64,000 bases of DNA from Erpobdella octoculata (GCA_963978895.1 OZ022238.1:45886358-45950357), one strand, 5' to 3'. Counted from the stretch's first letter, positions 12,515 to 24,769 are shown. The notes: generated by a model not told the origin, from the letters alone. Program-made: numbers and translations.

Positions 12515-12715
12515 AAAAAATCAGGGATGAAAACCGGAAGGAAATTTTCCCAGGGACAAAAAACTGAGAGTCAAAAACTGGGAGCCAAAAATTGGGGGCG
12601 AAAAAACGGGACGAAAAACTGGGGGCGAAAAATCAAGGGTGAACTTTCCCAGGGGCAAAATAAACGGGGCGAAAAGACGGGGGCGAAAAACGGGGGCAAA
12701 CTTTCCGTAAACCGT
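12515..12715 (+). repeat. Purine-rich minisatellite (GGGGGCGAAAAAC-like units)
   Basis: Irregular tandem units of about 13-15 bp (variants of GGGGCGAAAAACTG and CCCAGGGGCAAAA) on a strand that is almost all G and A, ending in GAACTTTCCGTAAACCGTT-type sequence. The same block is at 35680-35870 in unit B. A longer, more degenerate copy in opposite orientation is at 34530-34990. Open frames through it are low-complexity shadows. Confidence 0.75.
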
Positions 12716-13643
12716 TATCAACCCTATTTTAAACCAAGGGCCCCAATGTTTACTCTAAGATGTTTGCTGGTTTGTTACTTTATGCTCAGCAGTTCCGTTC
12801 AGTAATCCGGCATTGGTCAAGGGATTCCAACCTTTGGCTCAGGCAAGCAGGCACACATATACGGTAAAGTTAGTATAATGGATTTAACAAGTGAACCGTA
12901 AAAACTTTGTTGTTTTTTTTTAAATCGGCGTAATTTTTATAATACTTAGTGTTTGTAAATTATTTCTTTATGATACTAATTTTAAAAAATAGAAAGTAAA
13001 TTGACCAACGTTTTCTTGAAACCCAATGTGAGATGTATTTGAGAATGGAAAATATAAGAAACTTTTAAAGCAATATGAAAAAACCAATGTTGCATAATTA
13101 ATTTTTAAATTTGTTTAAATAAGTCTATAAAAAAACATTGATTACCATAACATGATATGTGAAAAAATAAGTGAACCTTTATTTAATTGCTCTTAATTTG
13201 TTTTTGTTTTCAAACATAAATAATTATTATCCTAAATATTAAAAAAAATTTCCAGAATGCATTGTTTTAAGGAGTGAGCCTATATTTCAAAATTCAACTC
13301 AAGGTTTGCAAACATTCAAGCAAACAAGCAATCGAGACTGGTGGGGAAATTATTAGAAAATAATTCAAAATATTGAAAAAATTCACATTTTCAATTTTTT
13401 ACTAGACTTTTCTAAGTAGCAGGTGTTCACAATGCTAAACTTTGTAAAAATCCTTTTATTGGTTCTGGGGTTAAATAATTACAAGCATTACAAATTTGGG
13501 CTGTATATATTAGATCAATATTAGTAGAAATTTGGACGACACTTAACTCATTTTTTTTTCAAATGTTTTCTAAAAGAAGATGTTTCAAAAATTAAAAAAA
13601 TCTGTTTATTTTTATTGTTGTTAGCAGAGCAAAATAAACATAT
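12716..13643. other. No gene seen; shared with unit B
   Basis: Collinear with 35871-36798. AT-rich noncoding sequence. A stretch at 13255-13345 (CAAGGTTTGCAAACATTCAAGCAAACAA) recurs diverged near 49270-49330. Confidence 0.5.
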
Positions 13644-13780
13644 TTATGATATCAAGTTTCTTCTGGCAGCAACAGAAGCTCCAATAGCAAGTATATCTTG
13701 TGGATCAAATTTTTGGTTTGGTGCTCGTCCAAATATTTCTTCAACCATATATTTCTGGCTTTGATAATAGAAACCTCAAA
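13644..13780 (-). pseudogene. Hsp70-like terminal-exon remnant in unit A
   Basis: On the minus strand this reads as the last exon of the Hsp70-like gene (MVEEIFGRAPNQKFD, then ILAIGASVAARRN, stop at 13644-13646). Immediately upstream it is joined directly to a piece of a different exon (the FEVSIIK segment), so two exons and their introns are missing. The same fusion is present at 36799-36935, so the deletion is older than the duplication. Confidence 0.8.
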
Positions 13781-14045
13781 TAAAAGTATTTTAAATAAAT
13801 TTATTTTTTATCTTTTCTTGTTTTTATACACGTATTTTAAATTTTCTGAGTTATGCATTGAATAACTTTTATTGTTTGACTTACTAAAACCTGAGTTGCA
13901 ATGCCTCTGCATATCTCTTTGTTTTAAAAAATCATATGTTGTATAAGAAACGCTAAGGAAGTAAAAAAGAAAATAACGCGCACAGGCATATAACGCGCTA
14001 AGGGGTGCGCGGTATGCATAGACTTATATATAAGTCTATGGCGGT

Positions 14046-15248
14046 CAGTGATGGGTAGTAACAAATTACAAGTAACGAAATCACAGTAACAAATTACTTT
14101 TTTCAGTAACAAGTAACGTAACAGATTACTTTTCAAAATTGTAACAAAGTAACAGTAACAAATTACTTTTTTAAAGTAACAGATTTTTAAAAATTGTTAC
14201 TTGTTACTTTTTATTTTCAAGCATTGGATCAAGCGTAAGATGGCGCGAGTCTGGACCAAAAGGAGCAAATTGTGTCACTGGATTCATGATCGCGTTCATT
14301 TTAACAACGCGCCATATCAGGGCAAACAAACTTCCTTTTTATTATCGTTTACTCTTTCGGAAACGTTTGCGTGTTCACAGATCGTGTTTTGGGATCATGG
14401 AAGTTAATAAAGAGTTAAATTATGAAAGAAACTGGTAATGAAATCGGATGGGTGCATCAGCTAAAAAAATATTTTAAAATAACTGAAAAATGACGGAAAG
14501 AACGTCAATGTGTTGTGTCTACAGTGTCTGTCTAAGAAAGTGTATCTAATTTGTTATATGAGCAAGTGCTTGCTGTACAGCAGATTGAAATGCAGGCTGA
14601 ACAACAAAATGGTTCAGCTGAGATGCCTCAGCCAGATGATTTTCTTATATTTGACAAATATTATTTGTTACAGATACATTTAAGCAAACTGATGAAACTG
14701 CGGAGGTGGATATGTATCTTAGCGATACTTCTCGTGATATTGAATCATTACTCAAATTTCCATGTATCTTGAAATGGTTCAAAAGATATAATACTTCTCT
14801 TTCATCAAGTGCTCCTGTTGAACGGCTGATAGTCATTTTCAACGACAACTGCTGCTCAGAGATAATAAAGCTTTTTGTAGCTCAATCAAAGATCTTCATC
14901 ATTTGACTGATTAGTTATAACTCTTGATTTTTATAATAAAGTTGTGTTCATATTTTAAAAACAAAATAAAGTATCGAGTTATGGGGTGTTGCATCTGTTT
15001 GTAAACAACTTTTTGTAAAGTAACAAAAATGTAATAAGTTACTTTCAAAACCAAAAAGTAACAGTAACAAATTACTTTTGAAAAAATGTAACAAGTAACA
15101 GTAACAAATTACTTTTGAAAAATGTAACAAGTAACAGTAACAAATTACTTTTGAAAAAATGTAACAAGTAACAGTAACAAATTACTTTTTCATCATGTAA
15201 CAAGTTACAGTAACAAATTACAAAAGTAAAGTAACAAACCCAACACTG
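14046..15248. mobile_element. Non-autonomous hAT element with GTAACA subterminal repeats
   Basis: A 1203-bp insertion with ends CAGTGATGGGT...ACCCAACACTG flanked by a perfect 8-bp duplication ATGGCGGT (14038-14045 and 15249-15256). The insertion is absent at the matching site of unit B (about 39582). Both ends consist of short repeats of AAGTAACA/GTAACAAATTACTTTT. The interior keeps a decayed hAT C-terminal dimerisation segment around 14700-14910 (KWFKRYNTSLSSSAPVERL), the rest of the transposase being lost. Confidence 0.93.
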
Positions 15249-15507
15249 ATGGCGGTATGTAACAATTGAAGCAAAAACAAAGTTTTTTAAAAATACACTT
15301 TTATATTTTTACTACATAAACAAAAAACATATTAGCATAAACAATAAATAGTTCGAAGAAAATATCACAAATGAGTATTTATTTAAATTTTGTCCAATCG
15401 ATCCGAAAATTTATTAGAATGCATTATTAATCAGTTCGGAGGTATGTTTATATTTTTAAGTCTCTAGCTCATCGGGAAGTTAGTTTAAAATCATTATCAT
15501 TTATTTT

Positions 15508-16185
15508 TGAAACGTCCCTATTCCACGCTATGCTAGGGTTGGACGTTTTTTCCATATCAGGCCCCTCCACAAGTCACGATCCAGGGCAGACTGCCGCTTC
15601 AGGCCGAGCTCATCCATGTCTTTCTTCACACAATCCTACCAAGTCTTTCTACTTTTCACTCCTACAACATCCACATCTCTAATTGCCGAAACCCAATCAT
15701 CTGCACTTTTACGCTCCAAATGTCCAAACCACTTTAGTTTTCCACGCTTAACCACATCAGCCACACAAGGAACATTCAGAAAGCTATACAAATCCACACT
15801 ACGTGCACGATCATTCAACGAAACACCACACACCCATCTAACCATCATATGCTCTGCCCTTTCTAAACTTCTTCGATTCTCCACCTTCATAGACCATGTT
15901 TCAGTGTCATAAACAAGGACACTTTGAACACATGCCCTATACACCCTTCCTTTCACATGAAAGGATGCACCACGGGTGGTCAAGATAGGTGATAACTCTT
16001 TGAATTTAGCCCAGGCAGAACGCACTCTAGCTCTCACAGCCTCTTCTACACCTCCTCCTGCACCTAATGTGTCACCTAGGTAACAGAACTTGGTCACACT
16101 TTCCACCTTTACGCCTGGCTCAAAATCGATTGCAAATTTTGATTACAGATCGAGAGACAGAGAAGTCAAGTTAAGTAAAAGTGTG
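15508..16185 (-). pseudogene. LINE reverse-transcriptase C-terminal fragment
   Basis: Minus-strand frame of about 156 codons (16106-15636) with FCYLGDTLGAGG, RVRSAWAKFKEL, YDTETWSMKVEN and KWFGHLERKSADDW, the C-terminal region of a non-LTR retrotransposon ORF2. It shifts frame near 15636 and the 3' part continues to about 15508. The catalytic RT core is absent. Fragments of the same element are at 612-912 and 39838-40690 at corresponding positions of the duplicated unit. Confidence 0.75.
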
Positions 16186-16651
16186 TAAAACGCATATAAC
16201 GCGAAGAAACATGGTAACTGACGCAAGTGCCGCCTGGTGAATAATTTAGAGTGCGTTACGAAATAAATTGAGATAATTTGAAATAATGATTAAATCGCTT
16301 CGGAAAATTTTGAATATTGTTTTGGCAAATGGGTTAAGTCTATGCTGGAAGTTTCAAAGTTTTAACTTGTCCAAAAGTTGGTGAAAATCAATTTAAAGAT
16401 TTTGTGCTGTATATAATAGATCAATATTACTAGAAATACGTACACTTTACTTTTTTTCAAATGTTTTCTAAAAAAAAATTTTAACTTGTCCAAAAGTTGG
16501 TGAAAATCAAATTTGGACACTTTACTTATTTTTTTTTTCAAATGTTTTCTAAAAAAAGTTTTAACTTGTCCGAAAGTTGGTGAAAAATGATGATTGAAAA
16601 TTAAAAAATCTGTTTATTTTTATTGTTGATAGTATAGAAGAATAAACTTAT
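16186..16651. repeat. Tandem direct repeats downstream of the minus-strand Hsp70 gene
   Basis: The motif AACTTGTCCAAAAGTTGGTG with its neighbours (AATTTGGACACTTTACTT, AAATGTTTTCTAAAAAA) is repeated three times here (from about 16363), four times in unit B (40905-41250) and once in the 1-1195 fragment. Noncoding. Confidence 0.7.
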
Positions 16652-19600
16652 TTATAATATTAAGTTTTTTCTGGCAGCAACAGAAGCTCCAATAGCAAGT
16701 ATTTCTCTTGGATCAAATTTTTGGTTTGGTGCTCGTCCAAATATTTCTTCAACCATATCTTTGACCTTTAAAAAAGTAAATTTTAGTTACAAATATGCTT
16801 TTCTGCAGATTTAAGTTATATCAAAGAAATGCTTATAATAAAGTTCCGCTTGCTAAAAATGTCTTTCTTACTTTGGCACCGTTAATACAAAAAACACTCT
16901 GATATAACTAGATTTTTTGTGGTTATCATAAAAAGAACTTGAATACCTTTGGCATTTTCGTAATTCCACCAACTAACAAAACTTCATCAATGTCCTTCTT
17001 AGTAATTTTGGCTAATTCAGTGGCCTTTTTAATGCTCTCTTCACACAAAAGAATTGTCCTTTTAAGCAAATCATCGACAAGGTTTTCAAATTCTTTTCTT
17101 GTTATCTCCGTTTTAAAATTTTTATAAACACCATCTAAATCTTTTCCCCATGTCTCGAATTCTCTTATTTCAGTATCTTCCGATAATCGGATTTTAATAT
17201 TTTTTACTTTAGCGAGATCCGAGAGTGACTGCAAATTTAGAATTAGAAGCTTTAATTGAAAACATTCATCACCGAATTACTTCAAATTTTCATAAATGAC
17301 ACTAATAATCTAATATTTATTAGGACTAGGTAAAAACTGTTTAACTATTTAACATCAAAATTCTATAACATGAAAATGTTTTCTAAATAAACAATTAATT
17401 AACCTGTAGTCCAAGTTTTTTCTTACAAAGGTCTATTAAGCGATCGTCAAAAGCTTTTCCATTGAGCATCAAGTCACCAGTCGAATAAGCTTCCATAACC
17501 CCATTTTTGGATTTGATAATAGAAACCTCAAATTTTCCTCCACCAAAATCATAAACAGCAATCCTAAAAAACCAAAGTATAATAATTATCTGATGTATCA
17601 AACATTAATAATAATAATAATAACTTGTAACTAACACTCTATCACTAGAAGTAGTTTCATTTGACTCAAGCGCAAGTGCAGCAGCAATTGGTTCTCTGAT
17701 CACATCAATTCGTTCAAATCCAGCAAGTTTGCTAGCTTTTTTTAGTTGCTATTTATTTTAAAAATAATTTAATTTGAATTATTAACATTTTTTATAACAA
17801 AACGTAGATAGTTACCTTATAATCAGAACTATAACTTGGAACAGTGACGACAGCATAATTAACTTTATCTTTAAGATCCTCTTCTGTTGACGAATAAAAT
17901 TGAATTTTATTATATTTTTTATATACAATTTTTTAGTAAAATGTTTAATTACACAACATTAACCAGCTGAATGTTTCATTTTTTTAAAAAGTTGTGCAGC
18001 AATTTCATATGGTTGATATATTCCAATGTCTGGGACTTTGACCATCGGTATATCATTTTTTCCTTCTATGACTTCGAGTTGTCTGGTTTTCCTTTTTTTA
18101 AATGATGGTAAATGTTTAAAATTGTAATAATGTTAAGTTATCGAAAGTTTCTGATGTACCGTAAAACGGGAAGTAATTTTGGCCCAAATTAAATTTTTTG
18201 TTTAAATTGCTTTGACCTTCCATAAAACCGAACAAAAAGGTTTTTCACCCAAACCAACTTCGGGATGTTAATTTTTATTTTGGTACTTCAGGGAGATTTT
18301 GGCCATTGAGAGCCGCATTTGAAAGTATACTATTACAAATTTCTTCGTAATTGTTGTGTGTTGAAATGTGGAAATTTATTGAGTTTTTCCTATAGCGCAA
18401 TTTTTACACAGTTTTATTTAATTTTATTTCTCTGTGTTGTGAAGATATTTTTTTTATAAATTTATAATTTATTTTTCACCACCTTTTAAACAAGTTAAAA
18501 CTTTGAAACTTTTAGCATAGACTTTAGACACCCACCAAAACATTTTTCAATAGTTTTAGAAACAATTTAATCATGATTTAGAATAATTTAAATAATTATT
18601 TTCTAACAAATTCAAAATTATTCACTAGATAGCGCTTACGTCAATTAAATGAACTTTTAAGTAATCATGACTTTGTCAAAAACTTATTAAATAATTGACT
18701 GAAGTATTACTATAAACAATGGTAAAACTATTATTTCATTTAGAGATCGATTTGCATAATGTTAAAATATAAAAGTTTGATTTAAAAATAAAGATTCACG
18801 CTTGGACTTGTTTTACATGCCCCACAGAGAGAAACGATCTACCCGCTAAGTTTTCCGTTAACATGGACTACTAGGCAGTGTTGGATAAAATCATTTTTGA
18901 AAAAATTTGAAATCAAAATCATCAGAAAAAATATGATTTCAAATCAAAATCAATAATTATGAAATGATTTTAAATCAAAACCACTTTTAAAAAGTAATTC
19001 AAATCATGAAATCAAAATCTTTTTTCTTAAATTTATTAATACACGGTTTGGTTTAATTTAACATAGTTTTGTTCATTAAATTACTAGCTCGTCAAATATG
19101 AAAGTTTTTTTGTTTTATAAAACGCTCAGATTATAAATAATTAACGATTTCCTTCTCTACCATTATTAAATGCTTTGGATCAAACCTGGTTCAAGCAAAT
19201 TAAAATTACTAAATTTCATGCATGCATTCGTAAGACATCTTCATTATCTAGCGATGTTTTCTTTTGAACAATAAATCCAACATTGTTTGATGCAATCGGA
19301 TAACCTCTTGCATAAAACCCTTCAAAAACGAAGGAGTTGATAGTACGTCACCCCAGAACAAAGGCAAACACACTACCTACCCCTTTGGTCGGAATGGAAA
19401 GGGTAAATACAATGAATGTGCTGGGAGTCCTGATCGACGGAAAACTCTCATTCCGGGAACACGTTGACTGGATCAACACAAAATGTGCACAGACTTTGTG
19501 TGCTCTAAGAAACTTACGGGCTCACGGGCTGTGTGGCCGGGAGCTCTGGACGGTCACGGAGGCGACACTGATATCCAGGATCACCTACGCCTCTCAATCA

Positions 19601-22600
19601 TGGTGGGGCTTCATTGGTTTGGGAGATCTTCAACGCATCGAGTCGGTCATTAGGAGGGTAACACTCCAGGGTTTCTTGGATCCCGACCGCCCTGATTTTG
19701 TGCACCGCTGCGCCGTGGCGGGTTCAACTCTGTTCAACCAGGTTTTGTCTAACCGCCTTCACATCCTTCACCATCTTGTCCCAGACGTCAAGAAATCAGG
19801 ATATCACCTTCTTCATCGAGCTCACGACAGAGCTATTCCGCATGCAGATTCCATACTCAGAAAAACCTTTATCCATAGATCGTTGAACTCAAAATAACTT
19901 AAACAATGCCGAACGTTATATTACATTTCTGAAAAAGGCAAGTTAGAGATTTTATTTTAAGTCTTTAACTTTAGATTGTCAAAACTCGCATTCATTTTTA
20001 TTTAATTCTTATTTTTATTATTTTATTATTTAAATGTAAACCGCTGTGCGTCATTGTCAGGCTGGATAATAAAGATTTACTTACTTACTTAATAAGCTTA
20101 GGAAAAACGTTTTTGATCTTTAGGACTGACAGTGTACAATTGCATAATAACCTTTACTACATGCAATCTGATAACCTCTTGCATAATAAACTTAAGGAAA
20201 ACGTTTTGGATCTTTAAGACTGATACTGTACAACTTTTATCATACGCCTGCGTGCACTAATTTTAGCAACTGCTTAAGGCTCTGCGGACGCCACGTTATG
20301 CGAAATTGCTAACATACATACATACATACATACATAGGAAATTATAAATGTAGATGTTTTCAATCAACTTCGATCTAATATCACTTAAACGATGAAATGT
20401 AACTATTGTTTATTTATTTATTTTTCTAAAGAGTTTCAACAAGAGGACTATGTTGCTCTTTGCATTATGTTTTGTAAATTGCGTTTTTGTGTAAGCTTCT
20501 CTTTTCTTGGTTGCACGTTTTATGAGAAAACACGCTAATTGCGCTAAAACGTGTTTTCTTTTTAATCCTATTAGATGAGTTTGTAATCTTGACATTTAAG
20601 TAGCGATTAACGGCTGATAAATTACATAATTGAATTGGATAAGAGATTTAGCCAAAACAGAAATGTCAGATTCAGAAAATAATGACGCAATAAATAGGAC
20701 AATTTTTACTCTAGCCGATAAAGGAACCAATAATATTATTATGTTTACGGCGATGTAACACAGAAAAACTAATTTTTAACACTTCTTTTGCTGATTTGTT
20801 GAAAGAAGTAAATTCAGTTGAAACAATGGTGCAAAAAATCAGTATCGTCAATATTCAAACTGGTTAACATAGCAATCGAGATAATTTATAGTCAAGAAGG
20901 AAAAATTAGGCTTTTACAAGAAAGGTTACATGGCCAAAAAATCCAAATAAACATTGTACAAGAAAAACTGGATTATTCCAAGCTCTCAATAAAATTGAAA
21001 AGTGGTACTCCATCATATGCAGTAATTGCCGCAAAATGATTGTTTGTTAATGAAAAACAATAAAGGTGTTATAAAATAAAAAAATCTGACCATAAAAAGG
21101 GATGGAAAAAGATATAGCTGCCGTTGTGAACATTTTAGAAATTCAAGATACCGGATTGGATAATCAAAAAATTAGATCAATGACTGAACATTCTAAAAGA
21201 CTTGAAAAAATCATACCTAATTTTGGGTATATTTCAATTTTCGTAAAATGTAAAAAAAGGTCACTAAGGAATAAACTGTTGGAAGCATGGAAAATACCAA
21301 ATGAGGAGAATTCAAAATTAGTAATGGAACTAAATACATAGTATAACCAAACCTTACAATTGAACAAATAAAAATGTATAGTGAAATGTAACTCATGGAA
21401 ACGCGAAATGGGTTGTCTATGGTCCCATGGACAGCCCAAGAAAATGAAAGGAAGGAGAGATAAAATCAAATCAAGTTCCTCAGTTACAAAAGTAAAACAA
21501 ATTAGTTTTGCCAAAAATTTGTACACCAATATTGATTGCATGACAAATTTCAGGAACTAAAAATACGTGCATCGGCACAAGATCCTGAAGTGGATCTAAT
21601 TGTGTTGACTGAAATTAATCCAAAACAAAGGCAATCAGGGGGGCCAAAAACCTTTCCAGGCCAAAAATGCCTATGTACGACCATAAAAAGTAATCTAAAC
21701 CGCTGGTGTGATCTTGATGAAATTTGGCAACACAGGGGAAAAAGTTAAGAAAGTTTGAACTCCCAAACTCGATCCCCCGGTTTAGAAGGGGCAAAAAACT
21801 TTCCAGGCCATCAAAGGTAATTGTGTAATAAAATTCAAATTTGGTTTACATAACAAGATTTGAAGGTTTCAAACAACTTTTAGTAAATCTATTTTACGTT
21901 TTATAGGCTAAAAGAAGTTAGGAAAGAGTATTTGATCTAGAGGGGGGGGCAACTGAGAGCGAAAGAGTGAGCGAGAAAGCGACAGGGAACGGATAACGAC
22001 CGGTAGCGAGAGCGCAAGCGGGGAAGGAAACGGAAGCGAAAAAGACAAACATTAGAAGAACCATGAGCAACGCCGGGTACCCCGCATATATTAATCTATA
22101 ATTTGAGAACTCAGTTTTTTGCATTTTTTATTATAACTCTATTAAATATTTACCACGCGATTCTAAATACTTGATATGTAAAGCATGCGATAGAAAATTC
22201 TATGTTTTTATTATAAATTTTTTCTTATAAAAAGATTTATAAATTTTTAAAATTCATTAAACTTTTATTGAATTTTTAAATATAGATTGACTTATTTTTA
22301 AACTGGACCAAAGTTTTGCGAAAGGACTTAAATACAAATACTCAAGTACACCTATTGTACTTAAGTACATATGTACTCAAGTACTCGTCATCATTGGACC
22401 AAAAAATCTCCCATTTTATGGTAGTTTCAAATAGATATTAAATTATTAACATTATGTTTTTCAGTATTAACTTACATTAATTCCTGGAAGTCAATATCAC
22501 TGAATTTACGAAACAGTAATTTCTTTATGTCCCATACGCTTTCAGCAACACATCGTTCTTGACACTTATCATATATATCATCTGAATTTATATCCACAAT

Positions 22601-22801
22601 TGAAGAACTTCCTCCTAAAATTGTATGATCTGTATTGTTGCTTACAGCCACACAAGTTTTTGTTGTTCCAAGATCAATCCCAACAGCGGAACTAAAACAG
22701 TAAGTAAACTCGTCATCTTATAATTGTATTCAATTTTACAAAATAATATAAACATACCTTGGTGATTTACAATTTGAGTAGATTAAACTCACAGGTTCAT
22801 C
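16652..22801 (-). CDS. Hsp70-like protein, ATPase domain only, copy 3 (apparently intact)
   Basis: Eight minus-strand exons, all with GT/AG sites and compatible phases: 22801-22758, 22691-22476, 18091-17964, 17883-17816, 17748-17635, 17563-17404, 17228-16947 and 16765-16652 (stop TAA). The product is an Hsp70 nucleotide-binding domain. Phosphate-1 loop VGIDLGTTKTCVAVS is canonical. The phosphate-2 loop VYDFGGGKFEVSI keeps GGG but has Lys for Thr and Glu for Asp. The adenosine loop is VLLVGGITKMPKV. The protein ends about 35 residues later (RAPNQKFDPREILAIGASVAA), so the substrate-binding domain is absent, as in HSPA13-type truncated Hsp70s, though sequence style is nearer DnaK/mitochondrial Hsp70. 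The 4.4 kb intron between exons 2 and 3 is packed with LINE and hAT fragments. The initial exon with the start codon was not identified; an in-frame stop just upstream of 22801 shows that this exon begins at a splice acceptor. Confidence 0.82.
18092..18875. other. Intron sequence of Hsp70 copy 3
   Basis: AT-rich, no coding signal. A diverged copy of the segment at 18690-18760 (TAAAGTATTACTATAAACAATGGTAAAACTATT) recurs at 23015-23060. Confidence 0.45.
18876..19060 (+). mobile_element. hAT-type left end with AAATCAAAATC repeats
   Basis: Starts CAGTGTTGGATAAAATC and continues with repeated AATCAAAATC / ATTTCAAATC motifs, the layout of hAT ends in this window (compare CAGTGATGGGT at 14046). No right end or transposase was recognised, so this is probably a truncated terminus. 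Confidence 0.45.
19325..20095 (+). mobile_element. 5'-truncated LINE with (TTAC)n tail
   Basis: Encodes the end of a non-LTR retrotransposon ORF2 (MNVLGVLIDGKLSFREHVDW, ISRITYASQSWWG, then RKTFIHRSLNSK and stop at about 19897). A roughly 200-bp 3' UTR containing CCGCTGTGCGTCATTGTCAG follows, and a terminal TTACTTACTTACTTA repeat. Two shorter minus-strand copies of the same 3' end are at 40337-40508 and 45768-46150. It sits inside the large intron of Hsp70 copy 3. Confidence 0.85.
20096..20659. other. No gene seen
   Basis: Two diverged copies of GATAACCTCTTGCATAA...GGAAAACGTTTT around 20100-20230 and one at 19297, which the LINE interrupts; a (CATA)n tract at 20311-20336. No coding signal. 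Confidence 0.45.
20660..21640 (+). mobile_element. Degenerate LINE fragment: ORF1-like region and endonuclease start
   Basis: Broken plus-strand frames: a coiled-coil-like stretch (KIRLLQERLHGQKIQINIVQ, about 20905-20965), a second frame with SKRLEKIIPNFGYISIF and KCKKRSLRNKLLEAWKIP (about 21185-21300), and a third (NLYTNIDCM, KFQELKIRA, then DLIVLTEINPKQ, about 21510-21630) like the first motifs of an apurinic-type LINE endonuclease. The order fits ORF1 followed by the start of ORF2. It is cut off by the reversed repeat beginning near 21640. Confidence 0.5.
21640..22100 (-). repeat. (TA)n-CTAG dispersed repeat, diverged reversed copy
   Basis: Reverse complement resembles 6505-6870: a GGGTACCCGGCGTTGCTC start, pyrimidine-rich CTTCCGTTTCC segments, AAATCTATTTTACGTTTTATAGGC, and the GGCCTGGAAAG-like blocks, here in two partial copies (around 21650 and 21800). 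Noncoding. Confidence 0.5.
22101..22475. other. Intron sequence with an AAGTAC-rich segment
   Basis: Positions 22325-22390 contain repeated AAGTAC/TACTCAAGTAC motifs resembling the hAT ends elsewhere in the window; no clear ends. The rest is AT-rich noncoding. Confidence 0.4.
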
Positions 22802-23299
22802 CTAATAAATAATTTAAAACATATCACTGGAAAATTAACTTATAAAAATTGATTACAACAAGAATCTTTTAAATACAAGAATTCTGAAAAGTTATCGATA
22901 AAATTTCTAACGGTTTAGGACGGCTTTACCGTTCACAGACAATAAAATATTTCCTTTATTTATTAAGTTATTCAACGTGCCTTCTAAAATTTCTCATTCA
23001 TCCATTTAACAAAAGGATAACTAAAGTATTACTATAAACAATGGTAAAACTATTTTTGCATTTAAAAATTGATTTGCATAATTTAACAAATAGCCGTTTT
23101 AACCAAAAAATTAATTTCAATTTTCTTCTTAGCTTGTAATTTCATTTCAACTAAAACCTGAAGCTTTATCTTTACTAAATAGCGTGAAATTTAAAGCCTT
23201 TGCACAAACTAAACAGTTAATAAGCTTGTTGAGGCTATAGTATAACAAAAATAGGTTTTGTTTCTCACAGATTTATAATTTAATCGAAATGAAAAAGAA
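22802..23299. other. No gene seen upstream of Hsp70 copy 3
   Basis: Expected to hold the promoter and first exon of the minus-strand Hsp70-like gene, but I cannot recognise either. Confidence 0.35.
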
Positions 23300-23618
23300 A
23301 CAATTTTGTTTAATAAAAAAGACTACAAAACTAACATTTAGGTCATACGTTGTTGACCAGCTGATTGATCGACTCAAAGACCATGCTGGTCTCCTCAAAA
23401 GGAAAGACAGCTTAGTACTGGACAACATAACGATACTTTAAGAAAGGTTGATAATGTTCTTTGTCAATTGAATGTTACGCCTTATAACTGCAAATAACCA
23501 TCGATAAATTATTTACGTTAACCTAATATAATAAATCATTTATATGAATAAATGAAAATGAATACTTGTATTATTTATTTATTTATTCACTCATTAACTT
23601 AATTAATAAACCTAATAG
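23300..23618 (+). repeat. Dispersed repeat family, copy 3
   Basis: Third copy of the GTTGACCAGCTGATTGA family: the core at about 23350, ATGTTACGCCTTATAACTGC, and CATCGATAAATTATTTACG. It runs directly into the tetranucleotide array at 23619. Confidence 0.65.
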
Positions 23619-23620
23619 AA

Positions 23621-23659
<39 letters not shown>

Positions 23660-23660
23660 G

Positions 23661-23731
<71 letters not shown>

Positions 23732-24544
23732 ATGAATGAATGAATGAATGAATGAATGAATGAATGAATGAATGAATGAATGAATGAATGAATGAATGAA
23801 TGAATGAATGAATGAATGAATGAATGAATGAATGAATGAATGAATGAATGAATGAATGAATGAATGAATGAATGAATGAATGAATGAATGAATGAATGAA
23901 TGAATGAATGAATGAATGAATGAATGAATGAATGAATGAATGAATGAATGAATGAATGAATGAATGAATGAATGAATGAATGAATGAATGAATGAATGAA
24001 TGAATGAATGAATGAATGAATGAATGAATGAATGAATGAATGAATGAATGAATGAATGAATGAATGAATGAATGAATGAATGAATGAATGAATGAATGAA
24101 TGAATGAATGAATGAATGAATGAATGAATGAATGAATGAATGAATGAATGAATGAATGAATGAATGAATGAATGAATGAATGAATGAATGAATGAATGAA
24201 TGAATGAATGAATGAATGAATGAATGAATGAATGAATGAATGAATGAATGAATGAATGAATGAATGAATGAATGAATGAATGAATGAATGAATGAATGAA
24301 TGAATGAATGAATGAATGAATGAATGAATGAATGAATGAATGAATGAATGAATGAATGAATGAATGAATGAATGAATGAATGAATGAATGAATGAATGAA
24401 TGAATGAATGAATGAATGAATGAATGAATGAATGAATGAATGAATGAATGAATGAATGAATGAATGAATGAATGAATGAATGAATGAATGAATGAATGAA
24501 TGAATGAATGAATGAATGAATGAATGAATGAATGAATGAATGAA
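23619..24544. repeat. Tetranucleotide arrays (AAAT)n then (GAAT)n
   Basis: (AAAT)n with one substitution (AAGT) from 23619 to 23732, switching abruptly to a perfect (GAAT)n array to 24544 (about 200 units). The minus strand has no stop and yields a spurious His-Ser-Phe-Ile reading frame. Confidence 0.97.
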
Positions 24545-24760
24545 CTATAATTAATAAATTCAAACTAGAATTAATAAATGCAAACTATAATTAATAAATG
24601 CAAACTATAACTAATAAATGCAAACTGTAATTAATAAATGCAAACTATAATTAATAATAGCAAACTGTAATTAATATTAACTAACTATAATTAATATTTG
24701 CTAACTATAATTAATATTTGCTAACTATAAAATAATATTTGCGAACTATAATTAATCATT
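24545..24760. repeat. 20-bp tandem repeat
   Basis: About ten imperfect units of AACTATAATTAATAAATGCA directly adjoining the GAAT array; later units are diverged (AATATTTGCT). Confidence 0.85.
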
Positions 24761-24769
24761 CTTTTATAT

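Larger units (their letters stand above)
5506..17380. repeat. Segmental duplication unit A
   Basis: Collinear with 25798-46719 over its whole length, starting at the shared TTTCTAGTCGCTTTTCTC and ending after CATGAAAATGTT. After removing copy-specific insertions (hAT 8287-8791, LINE 11421-12160, hAT 14046-15248) about 9.4 kb remains, very close to the about 9.7 kb of unit B. Aligned stretches differ by only a few bases per hundred. Contents in order are a noncoding region with a (TA)n-CTAG repeat, a plus-strand Hsp70-like gene, a purine-rich minisatellite, a minus-strand Hsp70 exon remnant, a minus-strand LINE fragment, and the 3' exons of a minus-strand Hsp70-like gene that extends beyond the unit. 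Confidence 0.93.

Noticed and set aside
12521..12805. Open frames on both strands in the GGGGGCGAAAAAC region, and similar ones at 34411-34906 and 35558-35845
   Set aside because: Low-complexity shadows of a minisatellite; no domain, and frames differ between copies.
23583..24563. Minus-strand open frame of 326 codons (repeating Ser-Phe-Ile-His)
   Set aside because: Translation of the GAAT tetranucleotide array.
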